A DNA stretch of 64,000 nucleotides from assembly GCF_902705875.1 (NCBI RefSeq), contig NZ_CACSIK010000001.1, positions 2,023,729-2,087,728 on the forward strand. Reading direction: 5' to 3'. This stretch comes from Zhongshania aliphaticivorans (GTDB lineage Bacteria; Pseudomonadota; Gammaproteobacteria; Pseudomonadales; Spongiibacteraceae). Positions within the stretch are counted from its first letter, which is position 1. The number at the start of each line of letters is the position of its first letter. Position numbers and translations under genes: made by a program. Shown piece after piece: positions 27,979-36,976 of the stretch. Below the pieces are notes generated by a model. The model was given only the letters and a program-made list of their open reading frames with translations. It had not been told where the DNA came from and did no database searches.

Positions 27979-28737
27979 TTGACTGCTCTCAGTATTAATC
28001 TAAACAAAATTGCCTTAATTCGAAATTCACGGGATACGGAATACCCCAGTGTTGCCATTCACGCTGCGCGATGTATTGCTTCAGGCGCCAATGGCATTAC
28101 AGTGCACCCAAGACCTGATCAACGACACATCCGTGCCGATGATTGCTATGAATTAGCAAGCATGATTGAAGTAGAATTTAACATTGAAGGAAACCCCTTT
28201 GCGCCGGCAACAAAGAGCGCTCGACCTGGCGTAAGCGACTACCCTGGTTTTATGGAAATCATTCGCTTAACCAAGCCAGCTCAATGTACTCTTGTCCCTG
28301 ATACAAATAGCCAACTCACCTCCGATCACGGATTTGACCTCCAACAAGATGGTGACCGGCTTGCGCCAATCATTGCTGAGCTCAAAAATCTAGGTGTTCG
28401 GGTAAGTCTATTTATGGACCCTTCTCCCACCCAAATACGCCTTGCAAAAGACATTGGTGCCGACCGCATAGAGCTTTACACTGGTCCTTATGCAGAAAGT
28501 TTTGGCTCACAACATCAAGATAATATTTTAAATCAATTTATTGAGGCCAGTGATGTCGCCTACGAAGTGGGACTTGGCTTAAATGCAGGTCACGACTTAA
28601 ATCTGCATAATTTATTCTTATTCAAAAATAGTGTTCGCAACTTACTAGAGGTCTCTATTGGGCATGCTTTCACCATTGATGCCATTGAGATGGGGCTGGA
28701 TAACTGTATTAAGTCCTACTTAAGCTGCCTGCGTTAA
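27979..28737 (+). CDS. pdxJ: Pyridoxine 5'-phosphate synthase, atypical PdxJ
   Basis: 252 residues of a PdxJ TIM barrel. It should condense 1-deoxyxylulose 5-phosphate with 3-amino-2-oxopropyl phosphate to PNP. The N-terminus reads SINLNKIALIRNSRDTEYPS where the usual gammaproteobacterial form has NIDH(V/I)ATLR. Other segments (ITVHPRPDQRHIR, FNIEGNPF, CTLVPD) also resemble, from memory, the Bacteroidota version. Conserved GLNAGHDLNLHN and the His of SIGHAF remain. The start is TTG at 27979. It is not in the usual rnc-era-recO-pdxJ-acpS setting, so it may be a second or transferred copy. Confidence 0.9.
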   Translation: MTALSINLNKIALIRNSRDTEYPSVAIHAARCIASGANGITVHPRPDQRHIRADDCYELASMIEVEFNIEGNPFAPATKSARPGVSDYPGFMEIIRLTKPAQCTLVPDTNSQLTSDHGFDLQQDGDRLAPIIAELKNLGVRVSLFMDPSPTQIRLAKDIGADRIELYTGPYAESFGSQHQDNILNQFIEASDVAYEVGLGLNAGHDLNLHNLFLFKNSVRNLLEVSIGHAFTIDAIEMGLDNCIKSYLSCLR

Positions 28738-28817
28738 CAAGCCTAACAAACACCAAGACAAATTAGCATGACACCCCAGTAGCAGAGAAGACCAAGGGGA
28801 TGCCATGCAAGTAATCG

Positions 28818-30521
28818 TTAAAAGACTTTCTTTAACACTACGTAAAAGTCAGCCTCCAGATCTTCAAGCTCTTCTGACGATGCAAATCCATCATCTGCGA
28901 CAGACCTTGCTGCTACGGCGTCTAATTTAACCCCCCAGCCCAAATCTGCCGAAATCCTAATCCCAGCATCAACAATACTTCGCTCATCTCCCGCCGCTCC
29001 AGACACATTCTCAAACCACGCAGCACCGTACTCAGCAAATACCGACGCACTTATATCCACGCTGGCAATATGCAAAGTATGTTGTAGATTTAATTCACCA
29101 AAATACCCTGAGTCTCCTGACAACACTCCAGGCAAATAGGCGCTGATTGACTTCATCCCGCCAAGCACCCATTGCTGTTGCTGTGGTAATTGCTCATCAG
29201 CATATTGAGCAAAGAAACTAAGGTTAAGCTCCGTATCATCTGAAAAAGGCAAATTAGCCGCGATTTTCGGTAAAATCGTAACGAATTCAGCCGTTCGCGC
29301 AGCAGGAACAACTTCAGGTGCCGAAGCTGCTCCTGGGTTGGCGGCAAAATAATCAGCACTATAATCGTCATAAGTCCCCAGCGTTCCACTATCACCGCTT
29401 ATACCCGCCTTAAACGATAATTGAGCAGACCAACGGAATTGATTTTCACCCACTGCTTGAACAGAAAAATATTTAGCACCCAGCTCCAAGGTACCGTACT
29501 TCTCATCCTGTAAGCTACCAATGCCATCCACATCTAATTGTGAATCGATATATTCAATGCGTTCAAACAAATTTAATCGGTAAGACAAATCACTCGCTAA
29601 GACTTGCTCCCCCGTCAGTGACAAAATATTAATATCGGCATCAAGTTCAATATTCTGCGTCGTACTTACGGTACTAGGCGTACACAAACCTATTGGCGAT
29701 AAAATACTACAAACCAAGCCCGACCCACTGGTGGTTGAGCTTCCAGTTACGGTACCAAGATTTTGCGCATATTCAGTATGACTGGCTGCCACACCGTACA
29801 AACCTGTTGAAAAAGGCTTATCCGCAGAAAGCTGAATTCGGTGGTAATCCTCGCCGTCACGAGACTCCCCTAGATCTGTAAACGCGGTTTCATACCCCAA
29901 GCCCACACGACTTCCATCTCCAAAATTATGACTTATGCCAACATCGCCAAAATAGCGCCCAACATAACGACTCCCTTGATTACCAATTTGAACAAAAACA
30001 TCCGTCTTGTCGAAATCAACAACTGGCTCCGCATCAAATACCAGACGAGCTACTTCTGGTTGGCTTTGATCCACCAAGAATCTTGCCGAATAATCTACGC
30101 CTGTTCGTATACTCTCAACATTTGCCATCACGCGGGCACGCTCAAATTCAGCGCGCGTTAGATCCACATCGCCTTCCAGGCCGGTAAAATATTTACCCAC
30201 TGCATCATTATCTACTGCCGCTAATGTCGCTTGTACAGCGTGAATATAAACAAGGTTGCCATCGGGGGCATAGTTCATCGACACTAATAGATGACCCTTA
30301 CGCAGCGTTAAAGAGCTCATCAAAAATATAGCTTGGGACGGCGTTTTTGCCGTATTAAAAATTGCAGCTAACTCAGTGTTATTTAAATAATGCTCACCGG
30401 TGACTCGCAGCTCATAGCCGTTGACCAAACCTACATAGGGAGCGTTCGCTGCAGCAGAAGTCGTTATTTGTGCGACAGTACTTAAGTGTGGTGGTAACGC
30501 CGGCGGAAAATCAATAGCCAT
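28818..30521 (-). CDS. TpsB/ShlB-like Omp85 outer-membrane barrel protein
   Basis: 567 residues. A POTRA-like segment (about 33-100, NGYELRVTGEHYLNNTELAA) and a connector are followed by a C-terminal barrel from about 175, ending in Phe (YVVLKKVF), the outer-membrane assembly signal. The pattern fits the two-partner secretion transporter family. Two oddities: there is no signal peptide at the ATG (with AAGGA upstream) and no upstream in-frame ATG/GTG/TTG before a stop; and the loop-6 VRG(F/Y) motif reads KSISAYLPG at 457-465. It follows the OmpA-repeat gene by about 118 bases and may export or anchor that protein. Confidence 0.72.
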   Translation of the reverse strand: MAIDFPPALPPHLSTVAQITTSAAANAPYVGLVNGYELRVTGEHYLNNTELAAIFNTAKTPSQAIFLMSSLTLRKGHLLVSMNYAPDGNLVYIHAVQATLAAVDNDAVGKYFTGLEGDVDLTRAEFERARVMANVESIRTGVDYSARFLVDQSQPEVARLVFDAEPVVDFDKTDVFVQIGNQGSRYVGRYFGDVGISHNFGDGSRVGLGYETAFTDLGESRDGEDYHRIQLSADKPFSTGLYGVAASHTEYAQNLGTVTGSSTTSGSGLVCSILSPIGLCTPSTVSTTQNIELDADINILSLTGEQVLASDLSYRLNLFERIEYIDSQLDVDGIGSLQDEKYGTLELGAKYFSVQAVGENQFRWSAQLSFKAGISGDSGTLGTYDDYSADYFAANPGAASAPEVVPAARTAEFVTILPKIAANLPFSDDTELNLSFFAQYADEQLPQQQQWVLGGMKSISAYLPGVLSGDSGYFGELNLQHTLHIASVDISASVFAEYGAAWFENVSGAAGDERSIVDAGIRISADLGWGVKLDAVAARSVADDGFASSEELEDLEADFYVVLKKVF

Positions 30522-30639
30522 AATTCTAGTCCTTAAATATGCGTTAAATTCAATACTGATTAGACAAGGAGCGTACTTTGCAAGCCCGAGGGATAGCGAG
30601 GAAAGCCCCGCTGCCGGTCGCTAATATTACGCCTACTAT

Positions 30640-32268
30640 TTACTCTGAAACGTTCTCTTGCTTAACCCCACTAAAGGTTTCGCCATCGAGAATAGTTAAC
30701 TCAACTCGGCGATTTTCCGCACGACCTACAGGGTCATCACTCCCATCATCCATAACATTTGAAGCAATCGGCACACTCTCCCCAAAACCCCGATAGGCCA
30801 AACGATGACTGGCAATACCAGAATCAATCAAGTAACTGTAGACAGTGCTAGCACGCTGATAAGAAAGCCGCATATTGTAAGCATCACTCCCCTTAGAATC
30901 GGTATGCCCGTCTACCGCGACTAGCGCCGCAGGCTGCGCAGCCAATACCCTCACTGCATGCTCCAATATTGGGTATGACTCAGGAGTTAGGTCCGCCTTA
31001 TCAAATTCGAAATTAACACCACGCAAAACTAGTGGAGCGTCTTCAGTGAGATGACAGCCAGTCAGAAAAACAGGCATGTCCGCGGGCGTATTAAGACATT
31101 CATCTCTCTCATCACAAACACCATCACCGTCAACATCTTTGCAGCTATCTAACATTGCCAACTGCAATTGCTCCCCGCAAGCAACTGAACCTGCACCAGT
31201 ACAACTACTGTCAGTATCGCCACCATCATCATCTGAATCCGTAGTAGGCTCATTAGCTGCAACAACAGTAACCAGCCCACCCTGACCAGATTCAGGTCCA
31301 TTTAATGCGCCAACCGCTATAACACCTGCATTCCCAGAGTTCTCACCGTTAATGGCACCCACCGCGATGGTATCTGAGTTACCCGAATTAGCGCCATTTA
31401 ACGCAGCCACACCGGCAAGCACTGCATTGCCTGAGTTATCGCCACTTAAGACAGCTACCCCCGCAGTGTCGCCATTGCCTGAATTGGCACCATTAAGTAC
31501 GCCCACCCCAACACTCTCACCGTTTCCAGCAGTGTCTCCACTTAAGACGCCAATACCGATGTTACCGCCATTACCAACATTCTCACCGGACAGAATACCA
31601 GCGGCAATGGCATCGCTATTTCCAGAATTACTCCCCGACAGAACAGCGACACCAAGCGAATCACCATTCCCTGAATTTTCACCTGACAAAATCGCTACAC
31701 CAATAGCACCGCCATTACCGCCAGACCCAGAATCAAGTACCGACAAACCGATCAGACCGTTTTCAGCCCCATCGATAACTAGCCCATCCCCCATAGCAAG
31801 CCCGGGCAGTTCCAACGCAGCCGGTATGGTCTGCAACGCATCCACCAAACCCTCTGTAATCACGCCCTCAGGACCAAGGAGCCCACGTAGCTGCGTAGCA
31901 AACCCAGCCTCGTAAGTTAAACCTAAGGTATTTAACAATTCGCTTAAACCAAGAGCATCTAGCGGTATCGCCGTTTCAGAATCGGTTTTATTCCCAAAAC
32001 CAGTCAATTCGCCTGAACCACCAACGGTTGCCCCCAGATCATCCTCAGGGTTTAACACATCCACTCCGAGAAAATCATTATCTCCGGTGCCCACTGGATC
32101 GAGCACTGAAGCCCCCACAGTACCGACTGTTGAGCCTACTTCGGATAGCAACTGGGGCAAGCCCAAGGTATTAAGAAGATCCGTCAAAGCATCCGCCGAC
32201 GCAATTGACGAAGTCATCAAAAACGAAACGAAAAACGAGACAGACATTAGTCTGCGAGAGAACTTCAT
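30640..32268 (-). CDS. OmpA-family protein with ten 16-residue repeats
   Basis: 542 residues from the ATG at 32268 (GGAG upstream), beginning with a signal peptide (KFSRRLMSVSFFVSFLMTSS). Ordered regions: a Leu-rich part with two related segments (LLNTLGLPQLL, LLNTLGLTYEA); ten exact 16-residue repeats (about 174-333) with consensus GVAVLSGxNSGNxDxI; an Asp-rich linker with Cys pairs and a thrombospondin-3-like DVDGDGVCDERDEC; and a C-terminal OmpA peptidoglycan-binding domain (VNFEFDKADLTPESYP, VDGHTDSKGSDAYNMRLS). It is probably a peptidoglycan-tethered surface or periplasmic solenoid. The passenger function is unknown. Confidence 0.85.
   Translation of the reverse strand: MKFSRRLMSVSFFVSFLMTSSIASADALTDLLNTLGLPQLLSEVGSTVGTVGASVLDPVGTGDNDFLGVDVLNPEDDLGATVGGSGELTGFGNKTDSETAIPLDALGLSELLNTLGLTYEAGFATQLRGLLGPEGVITEGLVDALQTIPAALELPGLAMGDGLVIDGAENGLIGLSVLDSGSGGNGGAIGVAILSGENSGNGDSLGVAVLSGSNSGNSDAIAAGILSGENVGNGGNIGIGVLSGDTAGNGESVGVGVLNGANSGNGDTAGVAVLSGDNSGNAVLAGVAALNGANSGNSDTIAVGAINGENSGNAGVIAVGALNGPESGQGGLVTVVAANEPTTDSDDDGGDTDSSCTGAGSVACGEQLQLAMLDSCKDVDGDGVCDERDECLNTPADMPVFLTGCHLTEDAPLVLRGVNFEFDKADLTPESYPILEHAVRVLAAQPAALVAVDGHTDSKGSDAYNMRLSYQRASTVYSYLIDSGIASHRLAYRGFGESVPIASNVMDDGSDDPVGRAENRRVELTILDGETFSGVKQENVSE
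31270..31749 (-). repeat. Ten tandem 48-bp units coding 16-residue repeats
   Basis: 480 bases, exactly 10 x 48, with no insertions between units. Each unit encodes a variant of GVAVLSGENSGNGDSL, with near-invariant Gly at 7 and 11 and Asn at 12. Copies differ in sequence, so they are old and under protein-level constraint rather than recent slippage. Confidence 0.92.
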
Positions 32269-33089
32269 TAGACAACTCCGTTTGAAAAGAAAAACTAAAG
32301 AGATCAAAAAAAACAGCTTTTTCCCTGCACTAACGCCACCCTTAGATACATAAAGAAATGTGGCTGTATTGCTAGTGAACCACAGCAATAAATGGACACC
32401 CATTTCATCCGTTAGTTAAGACACTATTTATCGCTAAAATAAGCAAAATGAATCAAAACACACGCTATGGTCTAGGTGGCATCAATGCTCACTGCAATTA
32501 ACTAAGCAAGTGTTAAGGCGGTATTCTGAGCCCCTAAACAATGGCAAACTAAGCCGCAGCAGAATACGCACCCGTTACCAACGTAGTACTCCGTTTTCAT
32601 TAAACTGCCAAGCTTTATCACGCATCTCTTTTACAAAAATTGCTTTATGAGACTTAGCTCACACATATTTTTGAGTCAACCGAATCAAATCATCCCTGAT
32701 GGGTAATTAATTTTACAATTACCCATCTACTCAGATAACAAAAGCTCGGTAAGGATTACTTAAAGCCGTCACGAAGTAGAAAAAAGGAACAAGGCCTTGC
32801 CAAGGAATGCCAAGCCGAATCATTTCCTCTATCCATACCTGACATACAGGTGCATCGAAACCAAAAAGGCCCCAGCACGCACTGAACCTATACTTTTAGC
32901 CACTATACTTACTCTAAAGTGTCAGGGTTCGAGTTCGGAAACACACGTAATGTATAACGATCGCCGATATTTGAATAGAGGCTTAAAAAAATAATTCATA
33001 AAAATGATCTAAAAGGAAAATGATCTGAAAGAAAGGCGCGCAGCATGTTGCTTAAACGCGTATTTGGAACTAACGAAGTGAAAATATAA
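32269..33089. other. Gene-poor stretch between the OmpA-repeat gene and tRNA-His
   Basis: About 820 bases, AT-rich. It must contain the minus-strand promoter of the OmpA-repeat gene. GGGTAATT and AATTACCC (32701-32724) form an 8-bp inverted repeat that could be an operator. Short open frames such as 32797-32994 (65 codons) have no recognisable protein character. I see no integrase remnant or copy of a tRNA end here. Confidence 0.45.
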
Positions 33090-33166
33090 TGGGGTGGCCG
33101 ACGGGGCTTGAACCCGCGACAACAGGAATCACAATCCTGGACTCTACCAACTGAGCTACGGCCACC
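33090..33166 (-). tRNA. tRNA-His (anticodon GTG)
   Basis: 77 bases including the encoded extra 5' G and the 3' CCA. The anticodon arm GGA-TTGTGAT-TCC and the T-loop GGTTCAAGCC are visible; anticodon complement at 33130-33132. Confidence 0.96.
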
Positions 33167-33191
33167 ATTGGGAATAAAACTGTCCTGTAAA

Positions 33192-33268
<77 letters not shown>

Positions 33269-33296
33269 AATACCGTCCGAACTGAGATACGAAAAA

Positions 33297-33373
33297 TGGT
33301 CGGGGTAGAGAGATTCGAACTCCCGACATCCTGCTCCCAAAGCAGGCGCGCTACCAGACTGCGCTATACCCCG
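33297..33373 (-). tRNA. tRNA-Pro (anticodon TGG)
   Basis: 77 bases with encoded CCA. The acceptor CGGGGTA/TACCCCG, anticodon loop TTTGGGA and T-loop AGTTCGAATCT are clear. It is first of the Pro-Arg-His cluster, probably one transcript. Confidence 0.96.
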
Positions 33374-33546
33374 ATTTCTCGTTTCCCGTAAGCCCCGCTA
33401 CAGGAGCTGCGCATGATACGCAGACCTTTTATTCTCGTCAACGGTTTAGGGAAAAATTATTCACTTGATTTATTGGCCTGCACTTTAACGCCGTGAGACA
33501 ATAACACTCTAATTTGAATCATCTTTTTATTACGAGACCATTCTGA

Positions 33547-34392
33547 ATGACGGCATTGATTCTAGACGGGAAAACCCTAGCGGCAAGCTGGGAAGAACAA
33601 TTAAATACACGAGTTGCAGCCCTAAAAGACCGCTCTAACGGCCGCACTCCAATTTTGGCCACCATACTTGTCGGTGACGACCCCGCCTCTGCCACATACG
33701 TTAAGATGAAAGGCAACGCATGTCGACGTGTTGGCATGGATTCACTTGCCGTCGAGATGCCAGGATCAACAACAACTGAACAACTCCTCACAAAAATTGA
33801 TGAACTAAATAACGACCCCAATGTTCACGGTATCTTGTTACAGCATCCTGTTCCGGAGCAAATTGACGAACGCGCTTGCTTTGACGCCATCTCATTGCAC
33901 AAAGATGTCGACGGCGTTACCTGCCTCGGCTTTGGCCGCATGGCTATGGGAGAAGATGCCTATGGCTGCGCCACACCCAAAGGTATTATGCGGATACTAG
34001 AGCATTACAAAATTGACATTGAGGGCAAGCACGCCGTTGTAGTGGGTCGCAGCGCGATTCTTGGTAAACCTATGGCAATGATGCTGCTCGAAGCCAATGC
34101 CACTGTTACTATTTGCCATTCCCGCACTCAGAATTTAGAGGGCTTGATAAAACAAGCTGACATTTTAGTGGGCGCCGTTGGCAAGCCTGAATTCATCAAG
34201 GCCTCTTGGGTTAAAGATGGCGCCGTGGTCATTGACGCTGGCTATCACCCCGGCGGTGTTGGCGACATTGAACTAGCCCCGCTCAAAGACCGCGTTAGCG
34301 CGTACACGCCAGTTCCTGGCGGCGTAGGCCCGATGACGATTAACACCCTTATTTTCCAAAGCGTTGACTCCGGCGAAAAAGCTATCGCTTAA
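33547..34392 (+). CDS. folD: Methylene-THF dehydrogenase / methenyl-THF cyclohydrolase FolD
   Basis: 281 residues, the standard bifunctional length. Signatures seen: catalytic Lys in [39 protein letters not shown], the NADP-binding [15 protein letters not shown], and C-terminal [14 protein letters not shown]. It interconverts 5,10-methylene-THF and 10-formyl-THF in the cytoplasm, feeding purine synthesis and fMet. It is divergent from the tRNA cluster and heads a plus-strand run with the acyltransferase and VanZ genes. Confidence 0.97.
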   Translation: MTALILDGKTLAASWEEQLNTRVAALKDRSNGRTPILATILVGDDPASATYVKMKGNACRRVGMDSLAVEMPGSTTTEQLLTKIDELNNDPNVHGILLQHPVPEQIDERACFDAISLHKDVDGVTCLGFGRMAMGEDAYGCATPKGIMRILEHYKIDIEGKHAVVVGRSAILGKPMAMMLLEANATVTICHSRTQNLEGLIKQADILVGAVGKPEFIKASWVKDGAVVIDAGYHPGGVGDIELAPLKDRVSAYTPVPGGVGPMTINTLIFQSVDSGEKAIA

Positions 34393-34406
34393 TAGGTAAT
34401 TTATAA

Positions 34407-35063
34407 ATGGCCAGGGCAAACAAGCCACCAAAAAAAATTGGACCAGTGAAAAAAATTGTGCGAGCCCTGCTTACCGGTGTTCTGCAAATATTTTTTTGGG
34501 TAATGAAAACGATAAAATTCAAATCCCAGTTAGATATAGAGCACCCTTGCGTCATGGCCGTATATCACGATGAGCTTATGCCACTGGTATATTATTTCCG
34601 CAATCAGGGTGTTGCCTCCATCGCGTCCCAAAATCATTTTGGCTATGCCATTGCTAAGGTCATGGAGCGTTACGACTACGAAGTAGCATTAGGCTCACCC
34701 AGCCGTGGAGGCAAAGACGCTTTTTTCCAGTTATTGCGGGCTGCGCGCAAAGGCAAATCTATCGCCTTTACCGTAGATGGTTCGCGCGGCCCACGACACG
34801 AAATGAAACAAGGCGCCATGATGCTGGCAAAAAAAACCAAGCTCCCGCTTTATTTAATTAGAGCCGAATACGATGGCTGGCGCATTGAAAAATCTTGGGA
34901 TAAATCAAAATTCCCAAAACCCTTTGCATCGGTAAGCTTTAACTACAAAAAATTTGACATGGAAGATTATGCTGACGAAGCAGATATCAATGTCGCTGTG
35001 TTAGCAGCGCAGAAACAACTCAGCGGACTACAAATTGACGACTATAAAGCCCCCTCCAAATGA
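34407..35063 (+). CDS. Lysophospholipid acyltransferase-like protein (DUF374)
   Basis: 218 residues. The acyltransferase HxxxxP-type region appears as AVYHDELMPLVYYF (H-D-E-L-M-P), followed by ALGSPSRGGKDAFFQLL and FTVDGSRGPRHEMKQGA, hallmarks of the DUF374 family. One N-terminal membrane-associated helix is present (about 18-34). It probably acylates a lipid or lipid A precursor at the inner membrane; the substrate is not known. It begins 15 bases after folD and overlaps the VanZ gene by four bases. Confidence 0.88.
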   Translation: MARANKPPKKIGPVKKIVRALLTGVLQIFFWVMKTIKFKSQLDIEHPCVMAVYHDELMPLVYYFRNQGVASIASQNHFGYAIAKVMERYDYEVALGSPSRGGKDAFFQLLRAARKGKSIAFTVDGSRGPRHEMKQGAMMLAKKTKLPLYLIRAEYDGWRIEKSWDKSKFPKPFASVSFNYKKFDMEDYADEADINVAVLAAQKQLSGLQIDDYKAPSK

Positions 35064-35431
35064 CCAGCCTGCTACATAAAGCTTATCTCGTCGTAATACT
35101 GCTTTACGCGGTATTAATTACCGCTCTTTCACTGCTACCAACGACAAACACAATAGACATCAATATCTGGGACAAAGCACAGCACTTTGGTGCCTACGCC
35201 CTCTTCATGGCGCTCGTCTTTCCGCTGGCGAATACACATAAGCAACGAATAAAATACGCTGCGGGCATCGTCATCTATGGTTTGCTACTAGAATATGGCC
35301 AACAATTTTCGCCAGGGCGAGATACGTCAATACAAGATGGGCTTGCCAACACGCTGGGGGTTTTAAGTGGCTACACCTTGATGCTACTTATTTTGACTAC
35401 CTACCATCGGTATAAGCAGCCAAAAGATTAA
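35060..35431 (+). CDS. VanZ-family membrane protein
   Basis: 123 residues with four hydrophobic helices (about 6-25, 43-55, 65-82, 95-115). The VanZ signature appears as DKAQHFGAYALFMAL and LLLEYGQQFSPGRDTSIQDG. VanZ itself gives low-level teicoplanin resistance; most relatives, including this stand-alone form, have no assigned role. ATGA overlap with the acyltransferase indicates coupling. No vancomycin-resistance genes are near. Confidence 0.9.
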   Translation: MTSLLHKAYLVVILLYAVLITALSLLPTTNTIDINIWDKAQHFGAYALFMALVFPLANTHKQRIKYAAGIVIYGLLLEYGQQFSPGRDTSIQDGLANTLGVLSGYTLMLLILTTYHRYKQPKD

Positions 35432-35463
35432 TACCCCCTACGACTTCCATGCACCGTCGCACA

Positions 35464-36864
35464 CTACGCCCGACGCCAGGTTGTTCCCTCACGGCTATCT
35501 TCCAAAATTACACCCTGATCCTTGAGGGAATCACGAATTTCATCAGCACGGGAAAATAAGCGATCTTTCTTAGCCTGCACTCGTTCTAAGATAAGCGCCT
35601 CAATATCTGCCGCAGCTAGATGGTCATCACTACCGGCTTGCAAAAATGCATCTGCAGATAATTGCAATATACCCAAGGTGGCCGCCAAAGACTTTAGCGT
35701 AATCGCTAAAGATGCCAGCTTATCGCCTCCAGCCTCCCTTGCACTATTCAACTCCCGCACCATGTCATAAAGCACCGCGAGCGCTACCGGCGCATTGAAA
35801 TCATCTGCCATGGCAGCATCAAAGCGTTGAACATAATCATCGCTTCTATCAAGAGATTGATACGGTATCACCTCCCCTACATCCAAACCTTTAAAAGCGT
35901 GGTAAAAACGCTCTAAATTTTGCTTAGCAATTTGAAGATTATCTTCTGAATAATTGATGGCACTGCGGTAATGACTGGATATAAGAAAATACCGAACCAC
36001 TTCCGGGTGGTACTTATCTAATATTTCTCTGATCGTAAAAAAATTACCCAAGGATTTGGACATTTTTTCATTATCGACACGCACCGCACCAGCATGCATC
36101 CAAGTCTGCGCGTATTGCTTACCCGTCGCCGCCTCTGATTGCGCAATCTCATTTTCATGGTGAGGAAAAACCAAATCTGGGCCACCGCCATGAATATCAA
36201 AAGTATCCCCTAGGCAGCACGTCGACATCGCTGAACACTCAATATGCCAACCAGGTCGACCATCTCCCCAAGGAGAGGGCCAACTTACCCCACCGTCAGC
36301 TACCGCCTTCCATAGCGCAAAATCACGAGGGTCTTCTTTAGCCTCATCTACCGCGATACGGGCACCAGACAATAACTCATCCGGTTTTTTACCGGACAAC
36401 TTACCGTAATCAGCAAAAGCGGTTACTCGATAATACACATCACCATTTGACGCCTTATACGCAAATCCCTTTTCAAGTAACTGTCCAATCATCGCCAATA
36501 TATCGCCAATATGCGCCGTGGCCCGAGGCTCTTGGTCTGGGGGCATAATATCCAAGCGAGCAGCGTCTTCATGCATAGCCTGAATAAAGCGCTCAGTTAA
36601 CACCTCATAGGGCTCGTCATTTTCCTCAGCGCGACGTAAAATTTTATCGTCGATATCAGTGATATTACGCACATAATTGACATCAAAGCCTTTGGCTCTC
36701 AAATAACGGGTAATCACATCAAAGGCGACCAACACCCGTGCGTGACCAAGATGACAATAGTCATACACCGTCATACCACAGACATACATATTAATTTTGC
36801 CATCCAATAATGGCACTAAGGGCTGTTTACTCCGGCTTAAGGTGTTATAAATTTGAATCGTCAT
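35464..36864 (-). CDS. cysS: Cysteinyl-tRNA synthetase
   Basis: 466 residues, a class I synthetase of normal length. The zinc Cys is in MYVCGMTVYDYCHLGHARV, which also holds the HIGH-like HLGH. Further zinc ligands lie in HIECSAMS and HHENEIAQSEA. The signature KMSKSLGNFFTIREIL is intact, and the C-terminal DALR-type helical domain follows. It charges tRNA-Cys in the cytoplasm. It is downstream of glnS on the same strand, a conserved pair. Confidence 0.97.
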   Translation of the reverse strand: MTIQIYNTLSRSKQPLVPLLDGKINMYVCGMTVYDYCHLGHARVLVAFDVITRYLRAKGFDVNYVRNITDIDDKILRRAEENDEPYEVLTERFIQAMHEDAARLDIMPPDQEPRATAHIGDILAMIGQLLEKGFAYKASNGDVYYRVTAFADYGKLSGKKPDELLSGARIAVDEAKEDPRDFALWKAVADGGVSWPSPWGDGRPGWHIECSAMSTCCLGDTFDIHGGGPDLVFPHHENEIAQSEAATGKQYAQTWMHAGAVRVDNEKMSKSLGNFFTIREILDKYHPEVVRYFLISSHYRSAINYSEDNLQIAKQNLERFYHAFKGLDVGEVIPYQSLDRSDDYVQRFDAAMADDFNAPVALAVLYDMVRELNSAREAGGDKLASLAITLKSLAATLGILQLSADAFLQAGSDDHLAAADIEALILERVQAKKDRLFSRADEIRDSLKDQGVILEDSREGTTWRRA

Positions 36865-36976
36865 AAAAATCGTTTGTAACCTTAGAAGGCCATTAACTCT
36901 CAGCTAACAACCTAGTTAAAATTTGTGTCTGAGCCCTTAATAGCTCAGACCTTGCTACCCATTTCTGTGAGGCGTT

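Noticed and set aside
31270..31749. The repeat block as a CRISPR-like array
   Set aside because: The units are contiguous with no spacers, in frame and protein-coding.
31352..31915. A 187-codon plus-strand frame rich in Pro, Ser and Leu
   Set aside because: It is the mirror of the repeat block of the OmpA-family gene; the periodicity comes from the 48-bp repeats.
32797..32994. A 65-codon frame in the tRNA/OmpA gap
   Set aside because: No ribosome site of note and no recognisable sequence.
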